Positions 5,542-12,016 of a stretch of DNA of 12,116 bases are shown piece by piece. Every line of letters starts with the position of its first letter. Position 1 is the first letter of the stretch. The DNA comes from Actinomycetota bacterium. Its GTDB lineage: Bacteria > Actinomycetota > Actinomycetes > Streptosporangiales > Streptosporangiaceae. The notes below the pieces were generated by a model, which worked only from the letters and a program-made list of their open reading frames with translations, had not been told where the DNA came from and made no database searches. The position numbers and the translations under genes were made by a program. Location of the stretch: NCBI GenBank assembly GCA_003140115.1, contig PLIQ01000257.1, forward strand, positions 14,733 through 26,848, given 5' to 3'.

Positions 5542-6522
5542 ATGCATGTGGTGGTGACCGGCAGTGCCGGTTTCCTGGGCTCGCGGCTGGCCCGCGAGCT
5601 GCTGGCGGCAGAAGCGCTGCCGGTCGCCGGCGGCCCGCCTCGCCCCCTGTCCCGGCTGACGCTCATCGACCGGGCGCCCGCGCCACCGGACCTGGCCGCC
5701 GACGGCCGGGTCAGCGTGATCCGCGGCGATCTCGCCGAGCTTCTGGACAACGTCGCGACGGCCCGGGACGCGCTGGCCGGCGCGGAGCTGATCTTTCATC
5801 TCGCGGCGGCGGTCAGCGGTGAGTGTGAGGCCGACTTCGACCTCGGCCTGCGGGCCAACCTGCAGGCCACCCAGGCGCTGCTGGCGTCCTGCCGCGCGCT
5901 CGGGACCAGCCCTGTCCTGGTATTCGCGAGTTCCGTCGCCGTGTTCGGCGGGTCGGCCGGGACGATCATCACCGACGACACCTGGCCCACCCCGCAGACC
6001 AGCTACGGCACGCAGAAGGTCATGTGCGAGTACCTGCTGGCCGACTACACGCGCAAGGGCTTCCTGAACGGACGGGCCGTCCGTCTGATGACCGTCAGCG
6101 TGCGCCCGGGACGCCCCAACGCCGCGGCCTCGGGCTTCCTGTCCGGCATCGTCCGGGAGCCGCTGGCCGGGCAGCGCGCCGTCTGCCCGGTGGACCCGGG
6201 TACGGAGGTGGCCCTGGCCTCGCCGGCCAAGGCCATCGGCGCACTGCTGTGCGCCGCCACGTCCTCGGACCACGCCTGGGGCGGCCACACCGCGGTCACC
6301 ATGCCCGCGCTGACCGTGACCGTCGCGGAGATGGCCGCCGCCCTGACCCGGGTCGCCGGGCCGCAGGTGAGCGCGCTGATCGACTGGGTCCCTGATCCGG
6401 CGGTGGCGCAGATGTTCGCGACCTGGCCCGCCCGGATCCAGGCCGGCCGGGCCGCGCGGCTGGGCCTGGCCCCCGACCCCGACTTCGACTCCGTCATCAA
6501 GGCGTACCTGGCCAAAGCCTGA
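5542..6522 (+). CDS. denD: D-erythronate dehydrogenase (SDR family)
   Basis: This 326-aa extended short-chain dehydrogenase is recognised as DenD. That enzyme oxidises D-erythronate with NAD to the 2-keto acid, the first step of a four-carbon sugar-acid pathway. The Rossmann motif is TGSAGFLG (G7, G10, G13). The catalytic elements are S131 in FASSVAVFGG and Y155-K159 in TSYGTQK. DenD-like family stretches include HLAAAVSGECEADFDLGL, VSVRPGRPNAAASGFLSGI and REPLAG. The length is normal, and MHVVVTG right at the ATG supports the start; AGGATG (5531-5536) may serve as ribosome-binding site. The usual partners for 2-oxo-tetronate use (an OtnK-type kinase, an OtnC-type decarboxylase, an OtnI-type isomerase) are not in the window, so it appears orphaned. 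Another SDR substrate is possible, but the match is strong. Confidence 0.85.
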   Translation: MHVVVTGSAGFLGSRLARELLAAEALPVAGGPPRPLSRLTLIDRAPAPPDLAADGRVSVIRGDLAELLDNVATARDALAGAELIFHLAAAVSGECEADFDLGLRANLQATQALLASCRALGTSPVLVFASSVAVFGGSAGTIITDDTWPTPQTSYGTQKVMCEYLLADYTRKGFLNGRAVRLMTVSVRPGRPNAAASGFLSGIVREPLAGQRAVCPVDPGTEVALASPAKAIGALLCAATSSDHAWGGHTAVTMPALTVTVAEMAAALTRVAGPQVSALIDWVPDPAVAQMFATWPARIQAGRAARLGLAPDPDFDSVIKAYLAKA

Positions 6523-6592
6523 TCGACCCCGACTACGGACCAGACCGTTGGCCGGGGCCATCCTCGGGTGCGCCGAGTGATTTCATGGGACC

Positions 6593-7882
6593 GTGAGCGA
6601 GTACACCTACCAGTCAGGGTTCGGGAACGAGTTCGCCAGCGAGGCGGTGCCGGGCGCGCTGCCCGCGGGGCGTAACTCGCCCCAGCGCGCGCCGCTCGGC
6701 CTGTACGCGGAGCAGCTCAGCGGCACCGCGTTCACCCAGCCGCGAGCGGTCAACCGCCGGACCTGGGTATACCGGATCATCCCGTCGGCGGCGCACCCGA
6801 GGTTCGCGCGGATCGGCAACGGGACGCTCCGCGGCACTCCGTTCGACGAGATCGAGCCCGACCCGAACCGGCTGCGCTGGGACCCGATCCCGATGCCCAC
6901 CACCGACACCGACTTCATCGACGGGCTCTACACCGTCGCGGGCAACGGCGACCTGCGCACTCGCAACGGGATGGCCGTCCACCAGTACGTCGCGAACCGG
7001 TCGATGACCAGCAGGTACTTCGTCGACTCCGACGGCGAGCTGCTGTTCGTGCCCGAAGCAGGCCCGGTCACCCTGCACACCGAGCTCGGGCCGCTGGCCG
7101 TGGCGCCCGGCGAGATCGCGGTGATCCCGCGCGGCATCAGGTTCCGGGTCGAGCTGGCTGCCGGACCCGTCCGCGGCTACCTGTGCGAGAACTTCGGCGC
7201 CGCGTTCACCCTGCCCGAACGCGGCCCGATCGGCGCGAACGGCCTGGCCAACGAGCGCGACTTCCTGGCCCCGACGGCCCGTTACGAGGACCGCAGTGAC
7301 CCGGTGCAGGTGGTGCAGAAGTTCGGCGGCAACCTCTGGGCCGCCGACTACGACCACTCGCCCCTGGACGTGGTCGGCTGGCACGGGAACTACGTGCCTT
7401 ACAAGTACGACACGGCCAACTTCATGGTGATCGGCACGATCAGCTTCGACCACCCGGACCCATCCATCTTCACCGTGCTCACCTCACCCAGCGAGCTGCC
7501 CGGCCTGGCCAACGTCGACTTCGTGATCTTCCCGCCGCGCTGGCTGGTCGGCGAGGACACCTTCCGCCCGCCCTGGTACCACCGCAACATCATGTCCGAG
7601 TTCATGGGGCTGGTGCGCGGCGTCTACGACGCCAAGGCCGAGGGGTTCGAGCCGGGCGGGGCCAGCCTGCACAACACCTTCACCTCGCACGGCCCGGACG
7701 CCGAGACGTTCGCCCGGGCCAGCACGGCCGAGCTGCGTCCGCAGAAGATCGACGGCACGCTGGCCTTCATGTTCGAGAGCCGCTGGATGATGATCCCCAC
7801 CCAGCAGGCCATGCGGTCCGGGCACCGCCAGCAGGACTACGACGCCGTCTGGGGGAACCTGACCCGCTCGTTCAGGACGTAG
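6593..7882 (+). CDS. hmgA: Homogentisate 1,2-dioxygenase
   Basis: This 429-aa protein opens the homogentisate ring to maleylacetoacetate in tyrosine/phenylalanine breakdown. Family hallmarks run end to end: [13 protein letters not shown] at residues 6-18, [33 protein letters not shown] with H287 (the likely catalytic base), and the Fe(II) site. The iron ligands are H330 in PPWYHRN, E336 in MSEFMG and H366 in TSHGPD, matching the human H335, E341 and H371 pattern. Length and composition are normal. The start is GTG 6593, where the family N-terminus begins; no strong Shine-Dalgarno site is visible, so a leaderless or weakly initiated message is possible. denD lies 70 bp upstream and paiB 19 bp downstream. 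The later pathway enzymes (maleylacetoacetate isomerase, fumarylacetoacetase) and 4-hydroxyphenylpyruvate dioxygenase are not here. Confidence 0.97.
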   Translation: MSEYTYQSGFGNEFASEAVPGALPAGRNSPQRAPLGLYAEQLSGTAFTQPRAVNRRTWVYRIIPSAAHPRFARIGNGTLRGTPFDEIEPDPNRLRWDPIPMPTTDTDFIDGLYTVAGNGDLRTRNGMAVHQYVANRSMTSRYFVDSDGELLFVPEAGPVTLHTELGPLAVAPGEIAVIPRGIRFRVELAAGPVRGYLCENFGAAFTLPERGPIGANGLANERDFLAPTARYEDRSDPVQVVQKFGGNLWAADYDHSPLDVVGWHGNYVPYKYDTANFMVIGTISFDHPDPSIFTVLTSPSELPGLANVDFVIFPPRWLVGEDTFRPPWYHRNIMSEFMGLVRGVYDAKAEGFEPGGASLHNTFTSHGPDAETFARASTAELRPQKIDGTLAFMFESRWMMIPTQQAMRSGHRQQDYDAVWGNLTRSFRT

Positions 7883-7901
7883 CCTTACATGCGGAGGCAC
7901 G

Positions 7902-8576
7902 ATGTACATTCCCACCCATTTCGCCATCGACCCGGCGGCGATCGACGAGCTGCTGGACAGGCACGGCGCGGCCGATCTGATCACGCTGACCGACGAGGGC
8001 CTGCTGGCCACCATGCTGCCGTTCGCCTACGAGCCGTCGGCCGGCTCTCACGGCGCCCTGTACGGGCACGTGGCCCGCAACAACGACCAGTGGCGTAAGC
8101 CGGCTCGCGGCGAGTCGCTGGCCATCGTCCGCGGCCCCGACGCCTACATGTCCCCGTCCTGGTACGCGGCCAAGGCCGAGCACGGCCGGGTGGTCCCCAC
8201 CTGGAACTACGTCACCGCCCACGTGTACGGGCGGCTCGTCGTGCACGACGACCCCGGGTGGGTCGAAGACGTCGTACGCCGCCTCACGGCCAAGCACGAA
8301 ACCGCCCGCCTGGCTTCGCCCGGGCAGCACATGCCCTGGTCGCCAGACGACGCGCCGCGCGGGTTCATCGAGGGCCAGCTGCGTGCCATCGTCGGCCTGG
8401 AGCTGGAGATCACCCGGATCGAGGCCAAGGCCAAGCTGAGCCAGAACCGCCCGGTAGGCGACATCGCCGGCATCGTCGATGGCCTAGCCGCCCGCGGCGA
8501 CGATCCGATGGCGACCGCCGTCGAGCACGCCAACGCCGCCCGCGTCAACGCCTCGGCCGCTCCCCATCGCTCCTAG
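7902..8576 (+). CDS. PaiB-type FMN-binding negative transcriptional regulator family protein
   Basis: This 224-aa protein has the PaiB signatures: MYIPTHF at the N-terminus, PDAYMSPSWY (79-88), VPTWNYVTAHVYG (98-110) and KLSQNRP (178-184). The fold is a split-barrel flavin-binding domain. Bacillus PaiB was named as a repressor of sporulation and protease genes. Many relatives may be flavin-dependent enzymes or heme/FMN utilisation proteins, so a regulatory role is unproven. GGAGG (7893-7897) lies four nt before the ATG, and the gene follows hmgA by 19 bp, so co-transcription is likely. The C-terminal tail, rich in Ala, runs into a tandem repeat that includes the TAG stop. Confidence 0.88.
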   Translation: MYIPTHFAIDPAAIDELLDRHGAADLITLTDEGLLATMLPFAYEPSAGSHGALYGHVARNNDQWRKPARGESLAIVRGPDAYMSPSWYAAKAEHGRVVPTWNYVTAHVYGRLVVHDDPGWVEDVVRRLTAKHETARLASPGQHMPWSPDDAPRGFIEGQLRAIVGLELEITRIEAKAKLSQNRPVGDIAGIVDGLAARGDDPMATAVEHANAARVNASAAPHRS

Positions 8577-8656
8577 GCGCCCGGACCACCGCCGCCCCCA
8601 TCGCGCCTAGGCGCCGCCACCACGGCCGCCCCCCTTCCCTCGGCGCCCGCACCACG
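8556..8656. repeat. 32-35-bp tandem repeat across the paiB stop codon
   Basis: There are three degenerate units: 8556-8590 (35 bp), 8591-8624 (34 bp) and 8625-8656 (32 bp). Each starts GCCGC with a C-run and ends in a GGCGCC-like core followed by ACCAC. The paiB TAG (8574-8576) is inside unit 1, in CTCCTAGGCGCC. Unit 2 holds the perfect 12-bp palindrome GCGCCTAGGCGC (8603-8614). The array fills most of the gap to the convergent LLM gene. Confidence 0.8.
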
Positions 8657-8667
8657 GCCGTTCGGCC
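8656..8667. terminator. Short GGCC hairpin between convergent paiB and LLM genes
   Basis: GGCC (8656-8659) and GGCC (8664-8667) can form a 4-bp stem with loop GTTC, extendable by one G-C pair if the loop shrinks to 2 nt. AAAATTT (8668-8674) follows and merges with the LLM stop codon (TAA, complement of 8673-8675). On the plus strand it lies after the paiB repeats. This is a modest prediction and may act with the repeat palindromes. Confidence 0.25.
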
Positions 8668-8672
8668 AAAAT

Positions 8673-9545
8673 TTACAGACTGGCTACGGCGGGGATGACT
8701 TCTGAGCCGATCACCTCGAGCGGGGTTACCTGCCATACGTTGGCCACCGCCCCGATCGCGGCCTCGAAACCCATTTCCGCCAGTCGGCCGAGCTGGTCGA
8801 CCACCTCGGCCGCCTTCTCGCCCTTTTCACCCACGTTGAAGATGAAGTAGCAGGTCTTGGTGATCTCGTCGTAGTCGCGGCCCTCGGCCTCGCAGTGCTC
8901 GCGCAGGACGTCGAGCTTGTGGCCCAGGTCGGGGCTCGGGAACAGGTTGCACGCGTCGGCGTACCTGGCCACCAGGCGCAGGGTCTTCTTCTCCCCGCCG
9001 CCGCCGATCATGATCGGCGGATGCGGCCTGGTCAAGGACTGCGGCGAGTTCAGCGGGCGCTCTAGTTGGTAGTGCGCGCCGTGGTACGGGCTTTCGTCGC
9101 CACGCCACATCTGCTGGCAGATCTGCAGGGTCTCCTCGAGCCGCTCGAACCGCTCGGCGACCGGCGGGAACGGGATGCCCAGCCCACGCGACTCCTGCTC
9201 GTTCCAGGCGGCCCCGATGCCCAGCCAGGCCCGGCCGCCGGATAGCACGTCCAGCGTGGTCACGGTCTTGGCCAGGATGCCGGGGTACCGGTACACGGTC
9301 CCGGTGACCAGGGTCAGGAGCTTGGCCCGCGACGTGCACGCGGCCAGGTAGCCAAGGGTCGTATAGGCCTCGAGCATCTCGCGTTCGGGCGCGCCGATCG
9401 GGCCGATCTGGAAGAAGTGGTCCATCACGGCGATGAAGTCGAAGCCCGCCTCGTCCGCGGTACGGGCCACGGTGCCCAGGTCCGCGCCGAGGCGCCCCGT
9501 GCCGTCGGGGGTGGTGAAGTCGGGAATCTGCAGGCCGATCTGCAC
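8673..9545 (-). CDS. LLM-class (luciferase-like), probably F420-dependent oxidoreductase
   Basis: This 290-aa TIM-barrel protein is of the bacterial luciferase-like monooxygenase superfamily, in the TIGR03560-like F420 group common in actinomycetes. Visible landmarks are MQIGLQIPDF at the N-terminus, AVMDHFFQ (39-46), TGTVYRYPGILAKTVTTLDV (81-100), LSGGRAWLGIGAAWNEQE (101-118) and PPIMIGGGGEKKTLRLVARY (176-195), which shape the flavin pocket. The substrate is unknown. The start is GTG 9545, preceded by CCGGAGGT seven nt upstream (complement of 9553-9560). It follows the marR gene by 33 bp on the same strand, so the two are probably one transcript and the MarR protein may control it. Confidence 0.9.
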   Translation of the reverse strand: MQIGLQIPDFTTPDGTGRLGADLGTVARTADEAGFDFIAVMDHFFQIGPIGAPEREMLEAYTTLGYLAACTSRAKLLTLVTGTVYRYPGILAKTVTTLDVLSGGRAWLGIGAAWNEQESRGLGIPFPPVAERFERLEETLQICQQMWRGDESPYHGAHYQLERPLNSPQSLTRPHPPIMIGGGGEKKTLRLVARYADACNLFPSPDLGHKLDVLREHCEAEGRDYDEITKTCYFIFNVGEKGEKAAEVVDQLGRLAEMGFEAAIGAVANVWQVTPLEVIGSEVIPAVASL

Positions 9546-9578
9546 AGCTGTTACCTCCGGAGCCGGACCCTGGTGTGC

Positions 9579-10025
9579 CTAGCTGCCCAAGGTCTCATCG
9601 CGGCGATCGTACAGGGCCTTCAGTGACCGCAGGAACGCGTCCCGGTCGGCGGGCGGCAGCGTCGCGAGGACCTGTTCCTCCCGGTGGCGGATAGCAGCCT
9701 CCACGGATCGCCGCAGCCGGTCGCCGGCCGGGGTCAGCGACAGCAGGTGCACTCGCCGGTCGGTCTCGTCCGGCTGGCGGTGGATCAGCCCGCGCTCCTG
9801 TAGCTCGTCCAGGACGCTGATGATCCGGCTCTTGTCCGCGTTGATGGCCTGGGCGAGTGCGGCCTGGGTTCGCACCGGCTGCTCGACCAGCGCGGTGAGC
9901 ACGATGTACCCCCACATCGAGATGTCGTGCGCGTGCAGCACCGGTTCCTCGCGCGCGATCAGCGCCCTGGTTAGGGGCGCGAACATCGCGGCGAGATCCC
10001 TCCGGTCGTCAGGGAACGCGCTCAT
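9579..10025 (-). CDS. MarR-family transcriptional regulator
   Basis: This 148-aa winged-helix protein has LAQAINADKSRIISVLDELQ as its helix-turn-helix and RGLIHRQPDETDRRVHLLSL as its wing, including the DRR motif typical of MarR. Long flanking helices would form the dimer interface. The start was placed at ATG 10023-10025 (MSAFPDDRR), because the 15 residues added by an upstream start at 10070 would be encoded by the AT-rich operator region and are not family-like. MarR proteins usually repress their own promoter and a neighbour and are released by phenolic or other small ligands. Here the candidate operator at 10065-10098 lies between marR and the divergent TIGR03086 gene. Downstream on the same strand is the LLM oxidoreductase. 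Confidence 0.9.
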   Translation of the reverse strand: MSAFPDDRRDLAAMFAPLTRALIAREEPVLHAHDISMWGYIVLTALVEQPVRTQAALAQAINADKSRIISVLDELQERGLIHRQPDETDRRVHLLSLTPAGDRLRRSVEAAIRHREEQVLATLPPADRDAFLRSLKALYDRRDETLGS

Positions 10026-10064
10026 CGTGCCGCATGATAACAGGGTTGCGCAGATAATAAACTT

Positions 10065-10098
10065 CCTCATACGATATGAATAAGTCTATCATATGAGG
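10065..10098. promoter_or_regulatory. Nested AT-rich palindromes, probable MarR operator
   Basis: CCTCATACGATA (10065-10076) and TATCATATGAGG (10087-10098) form a 34-bp inverted repeat with 11 of 12 pairs. Inside the left arm is a second dyad TCATA-CGA-TATGA (10067-10079), and inside the right arm is the perfect palindrome TCATATGA (10089-10096). This gives two adjacent half-alike operators in an A/T-rich island within GC-rich DNA. A -10-like TATTAT (complement of 10054-10059) for marR has its -35 position inside the dyad. TATCAT (10087-10092) could be a -10 for the plus-strand gene, whose GAGGAGG site is 10095-10101. Repression of both directions is inferred. Confidence 0.75.
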
Positions 10099-10112
10099 AG
10101 GCGTACGGAGGC

Positions 10113-10754
10113 GTGTCGGCCCCGGAAATAGGCAGGGAGATCGTGATCTTGGACGCCCGTGCCGCGCGGGCCAGCGTTCGGGTCGTGTCGCAGGCCAGCG
10201 TGGCGGATCTGGCCCGGCCGACGCCGTGCGCAGACTGGAGGCTGGCCGAGCTGCTCGCGCACATGACGGCGCAGCACAACGGCTTCGCCGCGGCGGCAGC
10301 CGGAGACGGCGGGGATCTCGTCCACTGGCAAACAGGGGCGCCAGTGGCCGACCCGGTTGGGGAGTACGCCGCCGCGGCGGAGCGGGTGATAGCCGCGTTC
10401 GCCGCGGCGGTTGTGCCGGCCCGCGAATTCGTGCTCCCGGAGATCAGCCCGGAGCTGCGGTTCCCGGCCGTAGTGGCGATCGGGTTCCACTTCGTCGACT
10501 ACGTGGTGCACGGCTGGGATGTCGCACGGACGCTGGGCCGGGACTACGACCTCGAACCAGACGTGCTCGCGGCGGCCGTGGCAATCGCCCGGGCAGTGCC
10601 GGACGGGGAGCGACGGCGGGCGGCCCGGGGCAGCGTTCGCGCCCCGGGTCGCCGCGACCAGCGGCGGCGTGCTGGACCAGATTGTCGCCTTGCTCGGCCG
10701 GCGGCCCGACTGGCCGGAGTAAGGCCGGCGTTACCGTTAAGCCATGGGCGCTGA
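10113..10754 (+). CDS. TIGR03086 / mycothiol maleylpyruvate isomerase-like protein, C-terminus frameshifted
   Basis: The first about 168 residues are a good match to the DinB-fold TIGR03086 family: DLARPTPCADWRLAELLAHM (residues 32-51, metal ligand H50), MTAQHNGFAAAA, and FHFVDYVVHGWDVARTLGRD with H133 as another ligand. Relatives use a divalent metal and, in some cases, mycothiol. After PDGERRR (163-169) the frame turns into Arg/Pro-rich junk and ends at TGA 10754, 11 nt inside the next gene. The +1 frame instead reads GRPGAAFAPRVAATSGGVLD and then QIVALLGRRPDWPE with TAA at 10720-10722, the normal family ending. One extra base, or a loss of two, in the G-rich stretch 10605-10630 explains this. 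The start is GTG 10113, with GAGGAGG (10095-10101) upstream. The N-terminal metal site survives, so partial activity is possible. Confidence 0.8.
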   Translation: MSAPEIGREIVILDARAARASVRVVSQASVADLARPTPCADWRLAELLAHMTAQHNGFAAAAAGDGGDLVHWQTGAPVADPVGEYAAAAERVIAAFAAAVVPAREFVLPEISPELRFPAVVAIGFHFVDYVVHGWDVARTLGRDYDLEPDVLAAAVAIARAVPDGERRRAARGSVRAPGRRDQRRRAGPDCRLARPAARLAGVRPALPLSHGR

Positions 10755-11871
10755 CCGAGTCGATGTAGTGATCATCGGAGCCGGACTGGCCGGATCGGCC
10801 ACGGCGTGGGCGCTGGCTCGCCGCGGGCGTTCGGTGGTGGTCCTGGAGGCGTTCCAGCCCGGGCACCGGCGCGGCAGCTCGCACGGCAGCGCCCGGATCT
10901 TCCGCCGCGGCTACCCCGACCCGTTCTATGTCCGGCTGACCGGCGAGGCGCAGCGGCTCTGGCAGCAGCTTGCCGACGAGGCGGGGGAGGAGTTCGTGCT
11001 GACCACGGGCGGGATCGACTTTGGCCCGGCCCGCGAGCAGGAGAAGATGTACGAGATCTTGCGGACGTTCGGGGTGACCGCGGAGCTGGTGCCGCCCGGC
11101 GCGGCTGCCGAGCGCTGGCCCGGCGTGGCGTTCGGGACCGATCCGGTCATGTTTCACCCCGACGCCGGAGTGATCGACGCGGACCGCGCGATGTACGCGA
11201 TGCGCGCACTGGCCGAGGCGCGCGGGGCGCAGGTCCACTACGGCTCGCCGGTGCTGAGCGTGTCGGCCTCGGGGGAGGGCGCGGTGGTGCGGACGGCCGA
11301 CCGGTCGTGGCAGGCGTCCGTCGTGGTGGTGGCCGCCGGAGCATGGGTGGGACCGCTGCTCGGTGAGCAGGTCCCGCTGCCGCCGCTGATCGTGAGCCAG
11401 CAGCAGGCCTTCCATTTCGCGCCGCAGGGCCCGGCCGGGCCGCAGCCGGTCTTCATCTACCACGGCGAGGTTGCCACCTTCTACGGGCTGCCGGCCGGGC
11501 GCGACGGCGAGGTGCCGGGGGCGATGAAGATCGGTGAGCACGACCGCGGCGCGATCACCACGGGGGACCACCGCGACGGGATCGTCAGCTCGGTCAGCCG
11601 GGACAAGGTCCGCGCGTTCGTCCGTGACACGCTCGAAGGCCTCGATCCGAACCCGATCGGCGAAGTGACCTGCCTGTACACCTCGACGATTACCGAGGAC
11701 TTCATCTTGGACCGGCAGGGCCCGTTCGTGGTCTGCTCGGCCTGCTCCGGCCACGGAGCCAAATTCGCTCCGCTAACCGGCGAGATCGCCGCCGACCTGG
11801 CCTGCGGGGATACCGCGCCCCACGACCGCTTCACCCTCGCGGCCCACCGCGCCGACGCAGGTCGCAGGTAG
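10744..11871 (+). CDS. FAD-dependent amine oxidase, monomeric sarcosine oxidase / N-methyltryptophan oxidase family
   Basis: This 375-aa flavoenzyme has the dinucleotide motif VVIIGAGLAGSATAWALA (G12, G14, G17, then E35 for ribose), GSSHGSARIFR (44-54) and the MSOX C-terminal block. C310 in TCLYTSTITEDFILD is the equivalent of the cysteine that links FAD covalently in monomeric sarcosine oxidase. K262 in MKIGEH matches the oxygen-activating Lys, H266 is nearby, and CSGHGAKFAPLTGEIAADL closes the active site. It should oxidise an N-methyl or secondary amino acid to aldehyde or imine plus hydrogen peroxide. The exact substrate (sarcosine, N-methyltryptophan, pipecolate) is not decided. The ATG at 10744 is 21 bp past the ancestral end of the TIGR03086 gene and has no strong ribosome-binding site, so translational coupling is plausible. 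Confidence 0.9.
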   Translation: MGADRVDVVIIGAGLAGSATAWALARRGRSVVVLEAFQPGHRRGSSHGSARIFRRGYPDPFYVRLTGEAQRLWQQLADEAGEEFVLTTGGIDFGPAREQEKMYEILRTFGVTAELVPPGAAAERWPGVAFGTDPVMFHPDAGVIDADRAMYAMRALAEARGAQVHYGSPVLSVSASGEGAVVRTADRSWQASVVVVAAGAWVGPLLGEQVPLPPLIVSQQQAFHFAPQGPAGPQPVFIYHGEVATFYGLPAGRDGEVPGAMKIGEHDRGAITTGDHRDGIVSSVSRDKVRAFVRDTLEGLDPNPIGEVTCLYTSTITEDFILDRQGPFVVCSACSGHGAKFAPLTGEIAADLACGDTAPHDRFTLAAHRADAGRR

Positions 11872-11926
11872 CGCCGTAACCGGTCAGGTTCGCCGGTCTG
11901 CCTCACCGAGAACAACCGGGAACCGA

Positions 11927-11958
11927 CCCCAGGCAGGCCCTAGCGGGTCTACCTGGGG
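11927..11958. terminator. Strong 13-bp stem-loop, likely terminator of the flavoenzyme gene
   Basis: CCCCAGGCAGGCC (11927-11939) and GGTCTACCTGGGG (11946-11958) pair with one mismatch and one G-U pair around a 6-nt loop (CTAGCG). It lies 55 bp after the flavoenzyme stop, before a convergent gene, the expected place for an intrinsic terminator. The T-run is poor (CCAATTCTC follows), as is usual in actinomycetes. Confidence 0.65.
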
Positions 11959-11985
11959 GCCAATTCTCAGGCGCTTCCCCATTTC

Positions 11986-12001
11986 CGGAGGCTTCCCTCC
12001 G
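11986..12001 (-). terminator. Short stem-loop after the DUF222/HNH-type gene
   Basis: CGGAGG (11986-11991) and CCTCCG (11996-12001) form a perfect 6-bp stem with a 4-nt loop. It begins 15 nt beyond the stop codon of the minus-strand gene ending at 12017 and fits a terminator for it. The prediction rests on pairing and place only. The remainder of 11872-12016 holds nothing else I recognise. Confidence 0.4.
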
Positions 12002-12016
12002 TATACCTGGATGCTC

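Noticed and set aside
5290..6561. Minus-strand open frame of 423 codons over denD
   Set aside because: It is antisense to a clearly recognised DenD and crosses the tandem repeat. Its composition is low-complexity Gly/Arg/Gln.
8603..8614. 12-bp palindrome GCGCCTAGGCGC as an attachment or regulatory site
   Set aside because: It lies inside a degenerate tandem repeat at a convergent gene end, with no integrase nearby. It is more simply part of the repeat or a terminator.
10026..10070. Fifteen extra N-terminal residues for MarR from an upstream start
   Set aside because: The codons lie in the AT-rich operator/promoter region and give a hydrophobic stretch (RKFIICATLL) absent from MarR proteins. 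ATG 10025 is the better start.
10444..11754. Minus-strand open frame of 436 codons over the flavoenzyme
   Set aside because: It is antisense to a complete sarcosine-oxidase-like protein and spans the frameshifted gene. There are no recognisable motifs.
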